A stretch of 64,000 nt of DNA from Ephemerocybe angulata (Eukaryota > Basidiomycota > Agaricomycetes > Agaricales > Psathyrellaceae), in NCBI GenBank assembly GCA_013368325.1, contig JAACJK010000001.1:1-64000 (forward strand), in the 5' to 3' direction. The notes below the pieces were generated by a model that saw only the letters and a program-made list of their open reading frames with translations, was not told the origin of the DNA and searched no databases. Both the position numbers and the translations under genes were made by a program. Positions 45,153 to 56,022 of the stretch are shown one piece after another. The first letter of the stretch is position 1. Each line of letters opens with the position of its first letter.

Positions 45153-45814
45153 TCTATTTGTAATCTTGAAGAAAGGGTGAATTGACTGAGGGCGAGAAGT
45201 GAATGACGAATGTGTCCATTGTTGAGTCTCTGTTATATACTATCATTTTGTTTTGCTTTCGCGAAGGCATTTGGCTAATCCACGGTTGGCCTCCAACCGT
45301 CCATCCGAGTCTTTGTCAGCGTGTAATTTTATTCGAGTAGCCTGAATGCTCTCAGTCGCTCATTACCTGTGTGCAGGTCTCTCTCTAAGCCGTGAATCCG
45401 CAGCAAGGGACTGTGCAAAAGAGGATGACGGAGCTCCGTGTCGTTAAGCGGCGCCGTGTCTGCCGTTGACATACACACTGGCTGAATAATATCAGACCTT
45501 ACAAATCCACTTCCAAGTTCCTCTCGCAGCAATACCCGCCAATAGCTCGCAAGTCATACGGACTTTTCCCCTGCGCCTCTCAAAGCGTATCACTGATGTG
45601 GATCCAGGGACTGACCAAGGTATTGCTGACAGCTCCTGTTTACGTCGGTCGCGTAAAATCAGGGCGCTTAAACTCGGAAGCAATGTAAAGGCCTGGATTT
45701 GTTTGCTCGGAGTGTGAAGGTGGGAGGACCACCCCAGTAAGAGTGGGAGGTAGGAGGAGTGATGCATGATGTATTGAAGGTTTATGTGCAACCTGGAGGT
45801 TCCATCCTTGGACC
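45153..45814. other. Intergenic region of duplication arm 2
   Basis: GST3 promoter followed by sequence where the first exons of the basic secreted protein gene would be expected; these exons are not recognisable. Confidence 0.4.
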
Positions 45815-46166
45815 GTCGCGCGAATTCGACGCCCATGTTGATGACACCCTCATAGAGGTACATACATAATCCCATATGACAGCCCATGCAATCATAACCC
45901 TAATTACTCATGCATACTTATAGCGTCGCGGAGCAAGAGTCGTGATTCCGAGACAAACTTCATTCAGAGCCCCCAAGTCTCGTTCGCCACCTTCAAAGAT
46001 CCCTGCATCAAAGCGGGGGAAGCCGAACTTGAAGACACGAGTCCGTTCCCAAGCCAATAGCCCCAGACCTTCATACAACTGGCCGGTATCCGCGTTCAGC
46101 TCCCCCAGCACCTTACCACCCAAGCCAAGTGTGGCGAAGCGCATCGTAAAGTGGAGTGTGGAATAG
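45815..46166 (+). pseudogene. Basic secreted protein relic (arm 2 copy, 5' exons lost)
   Basis: 45815-45857 matches the end of exon 3 of the gene at 35720-36402 (REFDxx...ALIE region). 45924-46166 matches its last exon, including APKSRSPPSKIPASKRGKPN, TRVRSQANSPRPSYNWPVSA and KPSVAKRIVKW. The tail is shortened (stop after SVE). The signal peptide exons are missing or beyond recognition, so export is lost. The intron between the two exons (GTACAT...TATAG) is still visible. Confidence 0.75.
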
Positions 46167-46700
46167 GATTGGGCCTGGTGCGAGGTCGAACTAAACTATC
46201 ACTGGGACACGGAGTGTGTTAAGGTATAGAGTGAAGGGTATGGTGCAAGGAGGTGACAGTTAGGAGGATACTATGTAATGATGGAGAAATTGTTTCTTGG
46301 TTTTCCTCACGCTAAGCTTCATTCACCTGTATTGGAATTTGGGCAATTCACGACACTCTTAGCCTTGCATAGCGTCCGGGCACTTAAACTCGCAGGCGTG
46401 GGGACGCCTTTGATTTGCGCGTCTGTCCCGATTCTTCTCCAGAAAGAAGCTAGTTGGAGAGGGTCTGGTAGAATTAATGTTGCGTACCACTGTATAGAGA
46501 CTCTCAACAATCGCGAGAGCGAACTCAGATCTGGGACGATCAATCAAACAACATGATTGAAACACTATAATACGAACGCTGGCATAGGAAGCAGCTACTA
46601 CAGATACTCGAGTCCGACACAGCACCCTATAAAGATAGTATAACTGACCAATACTACCAAGGGGGTACTAAATCCATGTCCCATCGAGCTTATCCCTATC
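46167..46700. other. Intergenic region between convergent genes (arm 2)
   Basis: Homologous to 36403-36900; no gene. Confidence 0.5.
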
Positions 46701-47433
46701 CTAAACAAAGTTGAAAGCGCCAACAACAGCAGCCACCAACCCCGCAACCCACGACGCACCCAAAATCCCAGCCCCATTCTCACCGGCCAGCGCTCCAGCC
46801 AAAGTCAAATTCCCCGCCGTAGCATTCGAGCTGGGCGAGACAGTAGGAACTGGGTTCTGGCTGGGAGTGACCGTCGGGCCCGTCCCATTAGTCGGAAGGA
46901 CAGTAGGAATAACCGTCCCCGTTTCCGTCCCACAAAGAACACCCGTGGTGTTAAAGAGCACGCTCGTCGTGACCGTCCCGATTGTCGTCTGCGAGTACGC
47001 GGGGAACGTGGTGCTGGTGCAGTTATCCGGAGTACCCCCAATGGAAGAGGTAGTCGCGGAGCCCGATCCGGCACCGCCTGTGGGCCCGGGGGTGGGGTAG
47101 ATTGTGGTGGTGATGAGGGGCCCCGTCGCGTTGTTGGCGCACCCGATGCTGGTGGTGGTAAAGGGAACAAAGGTGGTGAGGGTCCCGCCGATGGTGGTTT
47201 GGGAGGTCGCTTCGTAGATGCTTGTGATGAGGCTACCGCAGCCGGGGGCGCCGACGGGGATGACGGGCGTGCCGATGACGATTGTGGAGGTGGTCGCGGA
47301 CCCGCCCTTGTCGTTGTTGGGGGCGGCGGTGACGCCTGGGGGGTTAGTCAGATGTGGGTTATTTAGCTTGGAGTGGAGGTGGCTTACTGCTAAGAAGGAC
47401 TGCAGCGAGGACGAGGGAGAAGGACTTTTGCAT
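46701..47433 (-). CDS. GPI-anchored Ser/Thr-rich cell-surface protein, copy 2
   Basis: Paralogue of the gene at 36901-37570. Exons are 47388-47433 and 46701-47335, with the same intron position and phase, giving 226 residues. The signal peptide is MQKSFSLVLAAVLLS. Conserved parts include PGCGSLITSIYEATSQTTIG, TTTIYPTPGP, a Cys pair bracketing TSTTFPAYSQTTIGTVTTS, and the GPI signal (AGALAGENGAGILGASWVAG then a hydrophobic end). It is longer than copy 1 in the Pro/Thr/Asn linker before the anchor (TPSQNPVPTVSPSSNATAGN). The middle Cys-containing loops differ most between copies. TATAAATA on the minus strand lies about 75 bp upstream. Both copies look functional. Confidence 0.85.
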
Positions 47434-47503
47434 TGTTAAACTTGGTTTTAGCTGAGTGATTGTAATGAGCGGTAGTGATGCGTTTATCACTTGTTCATTC
47501 CGC

Positions 47504-47511
47504 TATTTATA
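47504..47511 (-). promoter_or_regulatory. TATA box of GPI protein gene 2
   Basis: TATAAATA on the minus strand, about 75 bp before the start codon. Confidence 0.6.
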
Positions 47512-48691
47512 CCTGGTTCAAGCTATAGAGCGGGCCTCCTTGGCACTACTAAACGGCCTGAAATGCCCTACCAGATGCCAGTCAATAAGGAAATTTCGTA
47601 CTGACCTTCCACCCACTGTGTAAAGAAGTATTGCCACCCGGGCTGCGCGGGCGATCGACGGTGACCCCTCCCCAGGATGTACGTGATACTTATCGAAACC
47701 TCGACAACTTTGGAGGGCTTCTATTGGAACCGCCGCAGAGTTGGTGACGAAGTGTGGTACGCTTCGAAGCTCAGATGTCAGGTCCTGCAAGGCAGCTTCG
47801 GGCGCTCGACGTAGTAGATATGGCTACCACGTGTTGCTTGGCATTCAGCAGGCGGAGGAGAGTGCCCGTGTGCTGACCACACAGGTGCGCCGTGACATAA
47901 GTATAAGCGCCCGAGAGGCATAAACGACTCGGATGGCCGAGGCCGATGGGGGCGTGCGAACGCGGGAGCGGAGTTGAGCATCGGCATGATTGAGCCGTCG
48001 TGTGCGCACGTCCCTGGTTCGCTCCTCCCATGATCCTCTCCCCCATTCTCGCGTCTTTGGGTCTCTGAACTGACAGTCAGTCGATCGACACACCTATACT
48101 TTGGCCTACACACTCCGAGCTGACCCTCAGGTAGCCGACCATATGACGAAGGCAGAGAGAGGGTGGGGACGTCGCAATTCCTGTGAAATGGGATGGGTAC
48201 ATATCCCTTGAGGCTTGCCAATGATGGGGATAGGAAGATGGGGACTGAGAAGGATGGGAGAACCTGAATACTGTCGACGATTTTAGTCACTCGGTGAGTA
48301 TAGTGCCCCTGTCCCCTTGATTTTGTGTTCTTTTCTCGTCGTGACTGTTCCACTCTCCCCACCGCGGTCGCTCGCTGGGTCGATAATGACCAGGAGCTCC
48401 CCCGTGGAACTTATCTCCTTCTTTCCAAGACCGGCCTATCTCGACTGATGGTAGCCACGCCCCCCTGCATGCGACCCACATGCGCCCTTTTCTTCAATTG
48501 GCGGGCCTTGTTGATACCTGCGCTAGGCTTCAACATCTCTTTCACCGCTTCTCCCTTGGCTACTCCCCCTCCCTCTTCGCTGGAGAAGACCCATGCTAAA
48601 GGCAACGTGGAACGTCTTCGTTGACCGAACCTGGATCCGGACAGAGACTATGACATCCTAACCTCCAACGGTTCCTTCAGGCGTTCCTATT
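47512..48691. other. Intergenic region of duplication arm 2
   Basis: Matches arm 1 (37.66-38.6 kb) in blocks. No conserved reading frame; no gene supported. Confidence 0.45.
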
Positions 48692-51296
48692 CTACAATTC
48701 GGGTCGAATCGCTCGCCTACGGCGCCACTGCTCTTGGGAAGCGGAACTTGCCTTACGGATCGCGGATCGCGGTGCTCGACCGTCGAGGATTGACCACGTT
48801 CCAAAGCCGCCTGGCCGGTGGAAGGTATCGCTGCACGTTCGGGGCGAGTCTATAGTCGGGGCACAGTTCCGTTCTCCCCATCGACTGCGAATTAAAAATC
48901 CGAAATGAACGAAAGGTACACAGGCGAGTAAAGACTCGTCTGAACTGTCGAGACTGAGCCGCAGCTTCTGAACAGTGTGGTGGAGCGCACGACCAGATTC
49001 AGCGCCTTTGAATCCCCCTTGTTCGTCTCCCCATGCGTTATCCCAAAGGTACCGATAGAACTCCTCAGCGACCCTGATCGCGTGTTCGTCCTCGATTGAC
49101 CACATCGTGGCCACGACCCCGCAATACCCTGCTGCGAGCATCCCAGCAGCGAGATGCACCACCTCGTCCGACACTTTCTCTTCCCCAGTCCCCGTTTCGC
49201 ACGCCGAGAGGAATGCGACGTCAGCGTTCTTCACATTACGCTGGATGATGGAGCCGAGGCTGAGAGAGCCTTTGTGGAATACGAAGCGGCTTTGGAGGGG
49301 GTTTATCGTGTTCTGGGATGCGTGGCACGCGAGGTGGATGCTGCTGTACTGCTCCATGTACTCCAGACACTCATCGACAGTGACATCGTCTCCTCCTACC
49401 TTCAATACCCGTATCTTCGTTTTGTCGGCCATGTCGCTGATCAGGCGCACCTCCCGTATCGTACCTGGTATTGGTGAAGCGCCCGGGGGGCTTGGGTGAC
49501 TAGACAGGAACAGACCGGATGTCGCTTCGTTCTCATTCGAGCGAGAGTCTCTGACACGAGCAATGAGAGAGGAGACGTTTGGGGTGTAGGATGAGATGGC
49601 GTAGTTGTGGATGGTCCCCGGGACCTCGGATCCATAGACCCCGGCGGCGTGCAGCGGGAGAAAGGCGGGATGTCCAGTTGGGCACCACCATATCCTTGGA
49701 AGTATGACTGCTGCTTCCTGATCGTCGATCCTCTGTAACAGTTGGTGAGTTAATCATCAAAGTGTTGTGCGTGGAGACCAATGGTGAACTTACTGGAATC
49801 GCAATAGCTTCCAGAACTGGCTTTACTACCTCCTCCCAGAGGTTTCTGAGGATATCCTGAACGGGGTTTGGTCGGTGACTGGTTTCTCCGACTGGAACGC
49901 GCCGGATGGCTCTTGTCAAGGTTTCTTCCTCTGACGGCTTGGACGCTCGTCTCCGAAGGTTATGCACCCTGAGCTGGGTACCCAAGTTGTTCCTATACTC
50001 GTTCGCCTTCGCAAGAGAGAATCTCGGAAGGGCAACCTGCACCGGCTCAGAGGTATCCCGCGATATGACTATACCGTCGCAACGATCCTCCGAAATATTG
50101 ATGATCACAATGTATCCTGCCTCGGGGAGGTCCTTGACCAACGCTGCGTATGACGGCGGATGCTTCGAGAAAGTCTTGAAACCGGGGATAGCTCGGATCC
50201 TGGCGAGCAAACCATCCCACTTTCTCGACAGCTCCAAATGGGCGCGCTCTTCATTCTGCAGCGCGATTTTCTCAGAGTCATGTTGGCGTTCGCAGTTTCG
50301 CGTGTCGCTCCTGCCCTCTCCAACCGCCCCAATACGTCCTCTACATCTTGCGCAACCTGGCTATCGTGTGCTCGGAGATCGTCGATGGGCGTACGTAGGG
50401 GATTGGCTTGACCCCAAACGAGACATCGACCTTGCTCGAGCCATTCGAAAGCTTTGTCGGTGCGTCCGAGCGCGAGTGCCGCAGCAGCAGCCTCGGAAGG
50501 AAGCCCCGAGACAAACTGTAACTGTGCGTATCGACCTTCGACGCTATTCTCCAAACCGGCTGTTAGCGCGAGGAGGCTGACTGCAGCATCGAAAGCGGGG
50601 AGAATCTCGTCGCTTGAGTGTGGGAGATGTTGGGTTAGAGCTCGAGCCCACCGCGTCGCCGCGTCTAATCGAACGCTTGGAGGTGCTGTCGTGCAGTCCA
50701 CGGCCGACTTATATGCTCTGGTACAGCGATCGAGGTCGGAGGTATCTTTGGTGACCTCGAAAAGAGCTTGGATGGCTGATCCTAGGTTGATGAGTCGTAA
50801 AGAAAGCTCTGGATGGCGTGGGGGTGTGAGTTGTACCGCATTCTCGTAGATCGAAATGGCTTCATTGAGATTGGAGACGTCGCCGCTGTGTTTGAATCGA
50901 TGAAGTATAGAGTTGGCGAGATTGTTGAGAAAACCAGGGAAGATAGGATGATCGACCGGGAAACATCCCAGAACCTTCCTCTGAGAGGAGATGGCCTCGT
51001 CGAGGTCTGTCAATAATCTGAGAGAGTTGTTTAGTTCGAATCGAGATTTCAACGAAAGTGCAAGGTTGTTGAGCCGGGAAGGAATCCATCGCTTTCCGTT
51101 GCGCAGATATGGCCGCGTTGATGTCGTCTATGTCCTTCCTGCGCTTAAAACGTATCTGGAGGGAGACCCCAAGGTTATTGAGGCGAGGGGGGAGTTCATC
51201 GTCTCCTTCGGGTGTCTGTACGACCGCTAGGCTCTGTGCTGATATCGCCTCGGCCAACAAACGCGCCAATTGGTGGCCTGATGCATCACGACCCAT
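48692..51296 (-). CDS. TPR-CHAT domain protein (caspase-like peptidase fold), with two frame changes
   Basis: CHAT proteins are caspase/separase relatives; the fungal TPR-CHAT forms are mostly uncharacterised. The minus-strand reading starts at about 51296. N-terminal TPR-like repeats include PPRLNNLGVSLQIRFKRRKD, RLNNLALSLKSRFELNNSLR, NNLANSILHRFKHSGDVSNL and LGRTDKAFEWLEQGRCLVWG. A linker (VIINISEDRCDGIVISRDTS) follows, then an intron (49733-49793, GTAAGT...ACAG), then the CHAT core: PRIWWCPTG, IHLACHASQNTI (His) and AFLSACETGTGEEKVSDEVV (Cys), then VVATMWSIEDE and a C-terminal VPFVHFGF. The frame changes near 51070 (a repeat is shortened) and near 50285 (one base missing). One extra base in the A-run 48894-48898 may hide the natural stop just after VPFVHFGF; as read the frame runs on to 48692. 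It is either a recent pseudogene or a live gene with consensus errors. Confidence 0.82.
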
Positions 51297-51968
51297 CCGT
51301 TACTTTGTCGATTCTGGTTAATCAAAGGAGCTGACTCGCCTGAGCAAAGCCGGCGCTTGGACACTTGGCTCGAATCGGTAACATCACAGAAGTGGACTTC
51401 CAAAAACCAGATAATAAGCGCGCATAGCATTAGCTGCTTCCTAGATTACCTGGACTGGCCTGGCCTCACTGCACATGGGACGTTCAAACATGCGATCATA
51501 TCAGCTTGTGCAAAAAGCCAACAAAAAGGCACTGAGCAAGTATACGTTATCTATTCTTGGTGATCCGTATACATGCAGGTCGTCGTCGCATAGCAGGGTC
51601 GTTACACGGCCCGGTTGGCACGCGATCCTCACAGTACGTACGTAAGTACATGTGTGGGATTCCCCCCATTCATGCAATGCACGCCAAAGTATCAGCTGGG
51701 ACGTTTGATCGTGAGTATAAAGCTGTATATACAATGGTAGGAAAGAATAGGGACATACTTAGGGTTCTTGCCCACTCTTGAACAAACTAAAGGGGCCCAA
51801 CGGCTTCAAATACAGACGATTAAAAGCCGTAGATAGACAAGCAGGAGCCACTCGATTCAATCGTATATAATACCAACAAATGTGCGCATGTGGAACGTAT
51901 ATGAGAGACGAATAAATTATGAGGCTCATCAGTACATCTGATGTGCCAGAGTGTATGAGAATGCCTCC
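51297..51968. other. Intergenic region
   Basis: No gene is supported between the TPR-CHAT start and SCR1. Confidence 0.4.
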
Positions 51969-52654
51969 TCAGTATTCGTGGCGGCGGTCCTTTGATGGGC
52001 AAATGGCGGACATCCCGGTGGGCTAAAAGGCAGGTATTATATCAGCATCCTCGTACACCCTTGTATCAGCGGCTCCCAGAGCCTTTAGTGGAAGTGGGAA
52101 CAGATGAATATTAAATGAACCTGTACGCACTCTGGTGTTCCAGGAGGTACCGCAAACGCTGCAGCTCCATTTTTTGTTTTTTTCACTTAAGGAGTGCTGG
52201 GGTTTCTTTTCTTGGCAAACGCTGCTCACACCCCTTTTCTGAATTGGAGGTCAATGGTACAGCCCTAATATTCCAACCATCCCACTCAAAGATGGCAGAC
52301 GAAGGAAGGTTCAAAGAGGGAGAAAGAGCTTGAAACGTACCTTTCCGCACAATGTACAATAGACTTCTTTACGCCTCTCCAAGCGCTCGCTAAGCACGTT
52401 AACGAGCTCACGCGTCGAGATGTCGGAGAGTATTTCGCGAGCCGCGAGAGCGTCGCCGAAATGGTCTTCGCGGGCGCTCAGCTCGTCGACGTACTCACGG
52501 CTGTCGAATGTGTACTAATGGAGGCCCAGTGTGAGTGGAACGAACGTCAAATGCGTTGGAGCAGGAATATTTGGATACGCACATCGTTTGCATTCGCAAG
52601 CAAACCCATGGAGAGTGCCAGAGGAATAAGAGCGAGGATGGAGGCTGGGCGCAT
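51969..52654 (-). CDS. Small secreted cysteine-rich protein with exon-encoded CxxC modules, copy 1 (SCR1)
   Basis: The function is unknown. The four exons 52583-52654, 52341-52514, 52131-52238 and 51969-52022 join in phase, giving 135 residues. The signal peptide is MRPASILALIPLALSMGLLA. The pro-like region repeats RE motifs (FDSREYVDELSARED, LAAREILSDISTREL, LSERLERRK). Then come modules split by introns: YCTLCGK / KRGVSSVCQEKK, and WSCSVCGTSWNTR / PTGMSAICPSKD. Each module is CxxC at an exon end and a third Cys after GxSxxC at the next exon start. Such a CxxC...C pattern suggests metal binding or disulphide-stabilised zinc-ribbon-like units; ERR before the first module resembles a Kex2 site. 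In this copy the first module lacks the PTGM form kept in SCR2. TATA-like TATAAATA on the minus strand lies about 90 bp upstream. Confidence 0.82.
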
Positions 52655-52742
52655 GGTAAGTAGTAGTAAGGTATGTAGGTTTGTGTGGGTGTGAAGTGTT
52701 CTTGGTGGAATGAGATATCCATATCGCCTGGTCAGTTCACAG

Positions 52743-52750
52743 TATTTATA
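52743..52750 (-). promoter_or_regulatory. TATA box of SCR1
   Basis: TATAAATA on the minus strand. The adjoining sequence tatcgcctggtcagt (about 52723) is conserved at 55994 upstream of SCR2, so the core promoters are homologous. Confidence 0.6.
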
Positions 52751-55274
52751 CGCAACGCTTGCTTCGGCTTTCGCCCCCTTGGAGCACTTTGTTTCAGCTT
52801 GTTTGGATCCTCGGTAAGTGCTCTGGAAGAGATGCTCAATACAAGACTGGGCCCCTCACATCAGTTGGTTGGTAAGTCCACTTTCCCAGATCAGTCACCC
52901 CGGTCCACTCTAACTTAACCGCGCCCAACCGGGTATCCGAAAGGGGCCTAACGAAGTTTAGGGTTGGCTGATGAAGCGTCTGAATTCAGTACCTCAGGTG
53001 GGGGTGTGGCGCCACAATGCTAATCATGTGCTCGAGAAGTATATCCACATTACATTGAATACTGGGAGAGCGGCAATTATAAAAATTCATATCCCAAATT
53101 ATCGGTATTTCGCATTTGTTGAGGCATAGTTATGGGGGTGAACCTCATCGACAAACTCGAGAACTTTAGAGTCGTCGATTCACGCTCTTCTCCATAGCTC
53201 TTTCTCGCGCACAAACACTGCAATATAATCAGCCTGTGCCACCTCATCCAGTACACAGTGACAGCCTGCAGATGCAGTAGTAGGGGCACCCTCGTTCAAG
53301 GCCCAAATTTCTACATATTCGCGCAGTGCGCCTGTCACGTCCAAATTTCTGCATCAGCAAATATGTAGGTCCTTTTACTTTCCACTAATGTCCATTACTT
53401 TTCAACATATTGGGTGCAAAATTGTTGGGCGGTCTCAGACGTGACTGGGTTCAATTTGAGGGCATATGTATCAAAGCAGTCTGTTCCGGATAAACCGAGA
53501 ACCAAATGCAGGAAGAAGGTTGGCAGAACGTAGAATGGAATCAATATAGACCGAACGAGACCCTTCGCTTGGGCGTTAAACTCAGGTTTTAGGCGCCACA
53601 TCCGTCACGTCACATGGCGAGTTCCCATATGTCCCGAACAAGCGAACAAGCGCACATTGGCACTCGGTGCTAACCCATGCTACTCCCAACTCTCGGAAGG
53701 GAAGAGAATCAACAAGAATCACAATCATGACGATGGTCACCTACCTGCCATGAAGGAGAAGCACGTATTACGCCGCGGTGCATTCCATCTACATCAGAGA
53801 GGCCGCTTGGTGCGTGGTACAAGAAGGTGGCGTTGAGGGGCATTAGATCAATATCCATACCGACGGTTTCCGGCTCGTGATAGAGTTGGTCAAAGAAGAA
53901 CAGTCGGATATGCTCGCTCCGAGTCAGCATGGGAAGGCGGAGGTAATTACCAAGCGTGTGTATGGCTCGATGGTGCCGTGGTGTTAAAGAAGACACGCAT
54001 CATCCCCAAAGCACGACCCATTCACACGTACCAGCTCGCGTTGGGAGACACACGTCACTCTCAGATGGAACCAGGGCCTGGGGCTCCCGACCATTCGTCT
54101 CTGACGCGGTGGGCTGGAGGTTAATCGTTCAAGGTTTGGCGATGGATGCGTGAGGACGAAAATTTCAAGCCCCAAAGCAGCCACGCGAAATGGGGATAGT
54201 GTTCTGCATATAGGTAAGGGCCATGGTGCGCCGACCAGGCGCAGGGAGGGAGCAATACTCTAACTTGGAGTGTCAAAAATCGCTGTAATTCCAGCGCCGC
54301 GTTGCAAACAAGTAGTGATGATGAGACGCTTGACTCGATGCAGGAGGACGAGTAGGTCGGTTGCGTTTATTGTGATTGAAAGCGAGGGTCCAAATGGAAG
54401 CCGTAGCGACTCTGGTATTGCAACGCCGTCGAAGGCAACGTTGAGATGCGAAAGTTCTAATACATGTATGGGATATTCTCGAGGGTCGAGCGCTACCTGC
54501 GTTCAAGGGAGGACCGCCATCGCATCTCGACGGCGAGGGATCGAACCCTGGGACTTACTTTTCAGTTGAAATGGGCCCATGGCCCAACCCAGCGACGTCG
54601 TTGTCGCCGTCGTGATCAAGATGGTTGGGGTCTAGAAACGGAGCGCCACAGAAAGCCTCCGAAGAGGCTGACCAAGCGCCGGAGGCGCTGACAAACACGC
54701 GCACATAGGCGCCTAAATGAGGGCGGCAGGTACGCGCTAGTCCAGCGTCCACTGGACCCCGTTTGAGGGTGATCGTGAGTTGGGCCGTCCTTCCAGGTGG
54801 GAGTTACACCCATGCAGTGCGGGACTTTGGGGCGCGTGTGCAGGTCAGTGCTTCGCCCAACTGGGCTGGGAAATCTTGGGGGAGTCGTCGCACGGCAGGG
54901 TCGGTGTGCAGCTTAATCATGCATGATCTTCACACTAAGCTCAGGGAAGTTCCCCATTTGTGGCACGTCAAAGCATCAGCTCAGGCGACCGGGTTTGGAC
55001 TCCGGAGCTGGAGAGCCTGTAGCGTAAAACGCGAACATAGGGTCGGGGAATCTGAAAATGCCTTGAACACTCAAAAACTAGGGGAGCTCAACAACTTTGG
55101 ATACCGACAAGTTGAAGGCGTATACATGGAGGAGGTAATAAATACGATCATACATACTGTAAACGGGCCCGTAGGCGTGCGATGGTGAGATAAATATAAG
55201 GAGGACGCCTCAATGAGACTCAGATCGTCACAGAAAGGGAAGGCGCCATCAATACATCAGTCAGGGTCGATGCC
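52751..55274. other. Intergenic region between SCR1 and SCR2
   Basis: No gene is firmly supported. Two minus-strand frames stand out slightly, 53395-53601 (68 codons, hydrophobic centre) and 53709-53996 (95 codons, contains GMDIDLMPLNATFLYH), but neither has a motif or a paralogue here. A B-box-like GGGTTCGATCCC on the minus strand at about 54549-54560 is not part of a foldable tRNA. Confidence 0.4.
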
Positions 55275-55931
55275 TCAGAATTTATGATCGACGTTCTTGG
55301 TGGAGCACACGGCGGACATCCCTGTAGGCTGTAAAATGGAGGGCATCAGCATTCAGCTTTATCCGATAAATAAATGTCTGTTCAAGCTACGCACGCTAAC
55401 GTTCCAAGTCTTGCTGCAAACACTGCAGCTGTATTTGCCGTTCTTCTGAGATAACTTGTGTGCGATCTTCTCCTTCTTGCAAACGGCACTCATACCCGTA
55501 GGCTAAATTAGAGATAGTGAGTACTCATCCCGTCATGGTAACAGATTTGCCCTCTTCCCTTCGTATTCCACTCAAGGGTGGGGACGAAGGTTCAAGGAGG
55601 GAGAGCTAGAAGCGTACCTTTTCGTTGAAAGTCTTGGCGCACACCTTGCAAGTGTACTTGGAACGCCTCTCCAGGCGATCGCTCAGCTCGTCGATGAGCT
55701 CACGGGTCGAGAGGTCGGACAGTATCTCGCGAGTCGCAAGAGCGTCGTCGTAGTATTCGCGGGCACTGAGCTCGTCGACGTACTCCCGGCTATCGAATGA
55801 GTTCTAAGAAAGTGATGTGAGCGGAACGTCAACGTGCAAGGTGGGATATAATTACGCACGTCGTAGGCATTCGCAAGCAAGCCCAGGGAGAGCGCCAGAG
55901 GAATAAGAGTGAGGATGGAAGCGAAGCGCAT
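55275..55931 (-). CDS. Small secreted cysteine-rich protein with exon-encoded CxxC modules, copy 2 (SCR2)
   Basis: Tandem paralogue of the gene at 51969-52654, with identical exon layout: 55860-55931, 55618-55803, 55395-55502 and 55275-55328, giving 139 residues. The signal peptide is MRFASILTLIPLALSLGLLA. The pro-like region has FDSREYVDELSAREYYDDAL and STRELIDELSDRLERRSK. The two modules are more regular than in SCR1: YTCKVCAKTFNEK / PTGMSAVCKKEK and YSCSVCSKTWNVS / PTGMSAVCSTKN. The identical PTGMSAVC start of exons 3 and 4 shows that the protein grew by duplication of an exon-intron unit. I know no named domain with this pattern; a resemblance to C2H2/zinc-ribbon halves is only superficial. 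All splice sites are intact, and a TATAAAA element lies about 90 bp upstream. Confidence 0.85.
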
Positions 55932-56015
55932 TGTAAATAATGGTATGGTGTGTGTGTGGGCTGGTGTGGAATGTTCAAAGGATGAGATAACTATATCGCC
56001 TGGTCAGTCCATAGC

Positions 56016-56022
56016 TTTTATA
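56016..56022 (-). promoter_or_regulatory. TATA box of SCR2
   Basis: TATAAAA on the minus strand, about 90 bp before the start. It shares the neighbouring block tatcgcctggtcagt with SCR1. Confidence 0.6.

Noticed and set aside
54540..54625. tRNA-like sequence on the minus strand
   Set aside because: A B-box-like GGGTTCGATCCC and partial acceptor pairing (CGACGGCG / CGCCGTCG) are present, but no anticodon or D arm can be folded.
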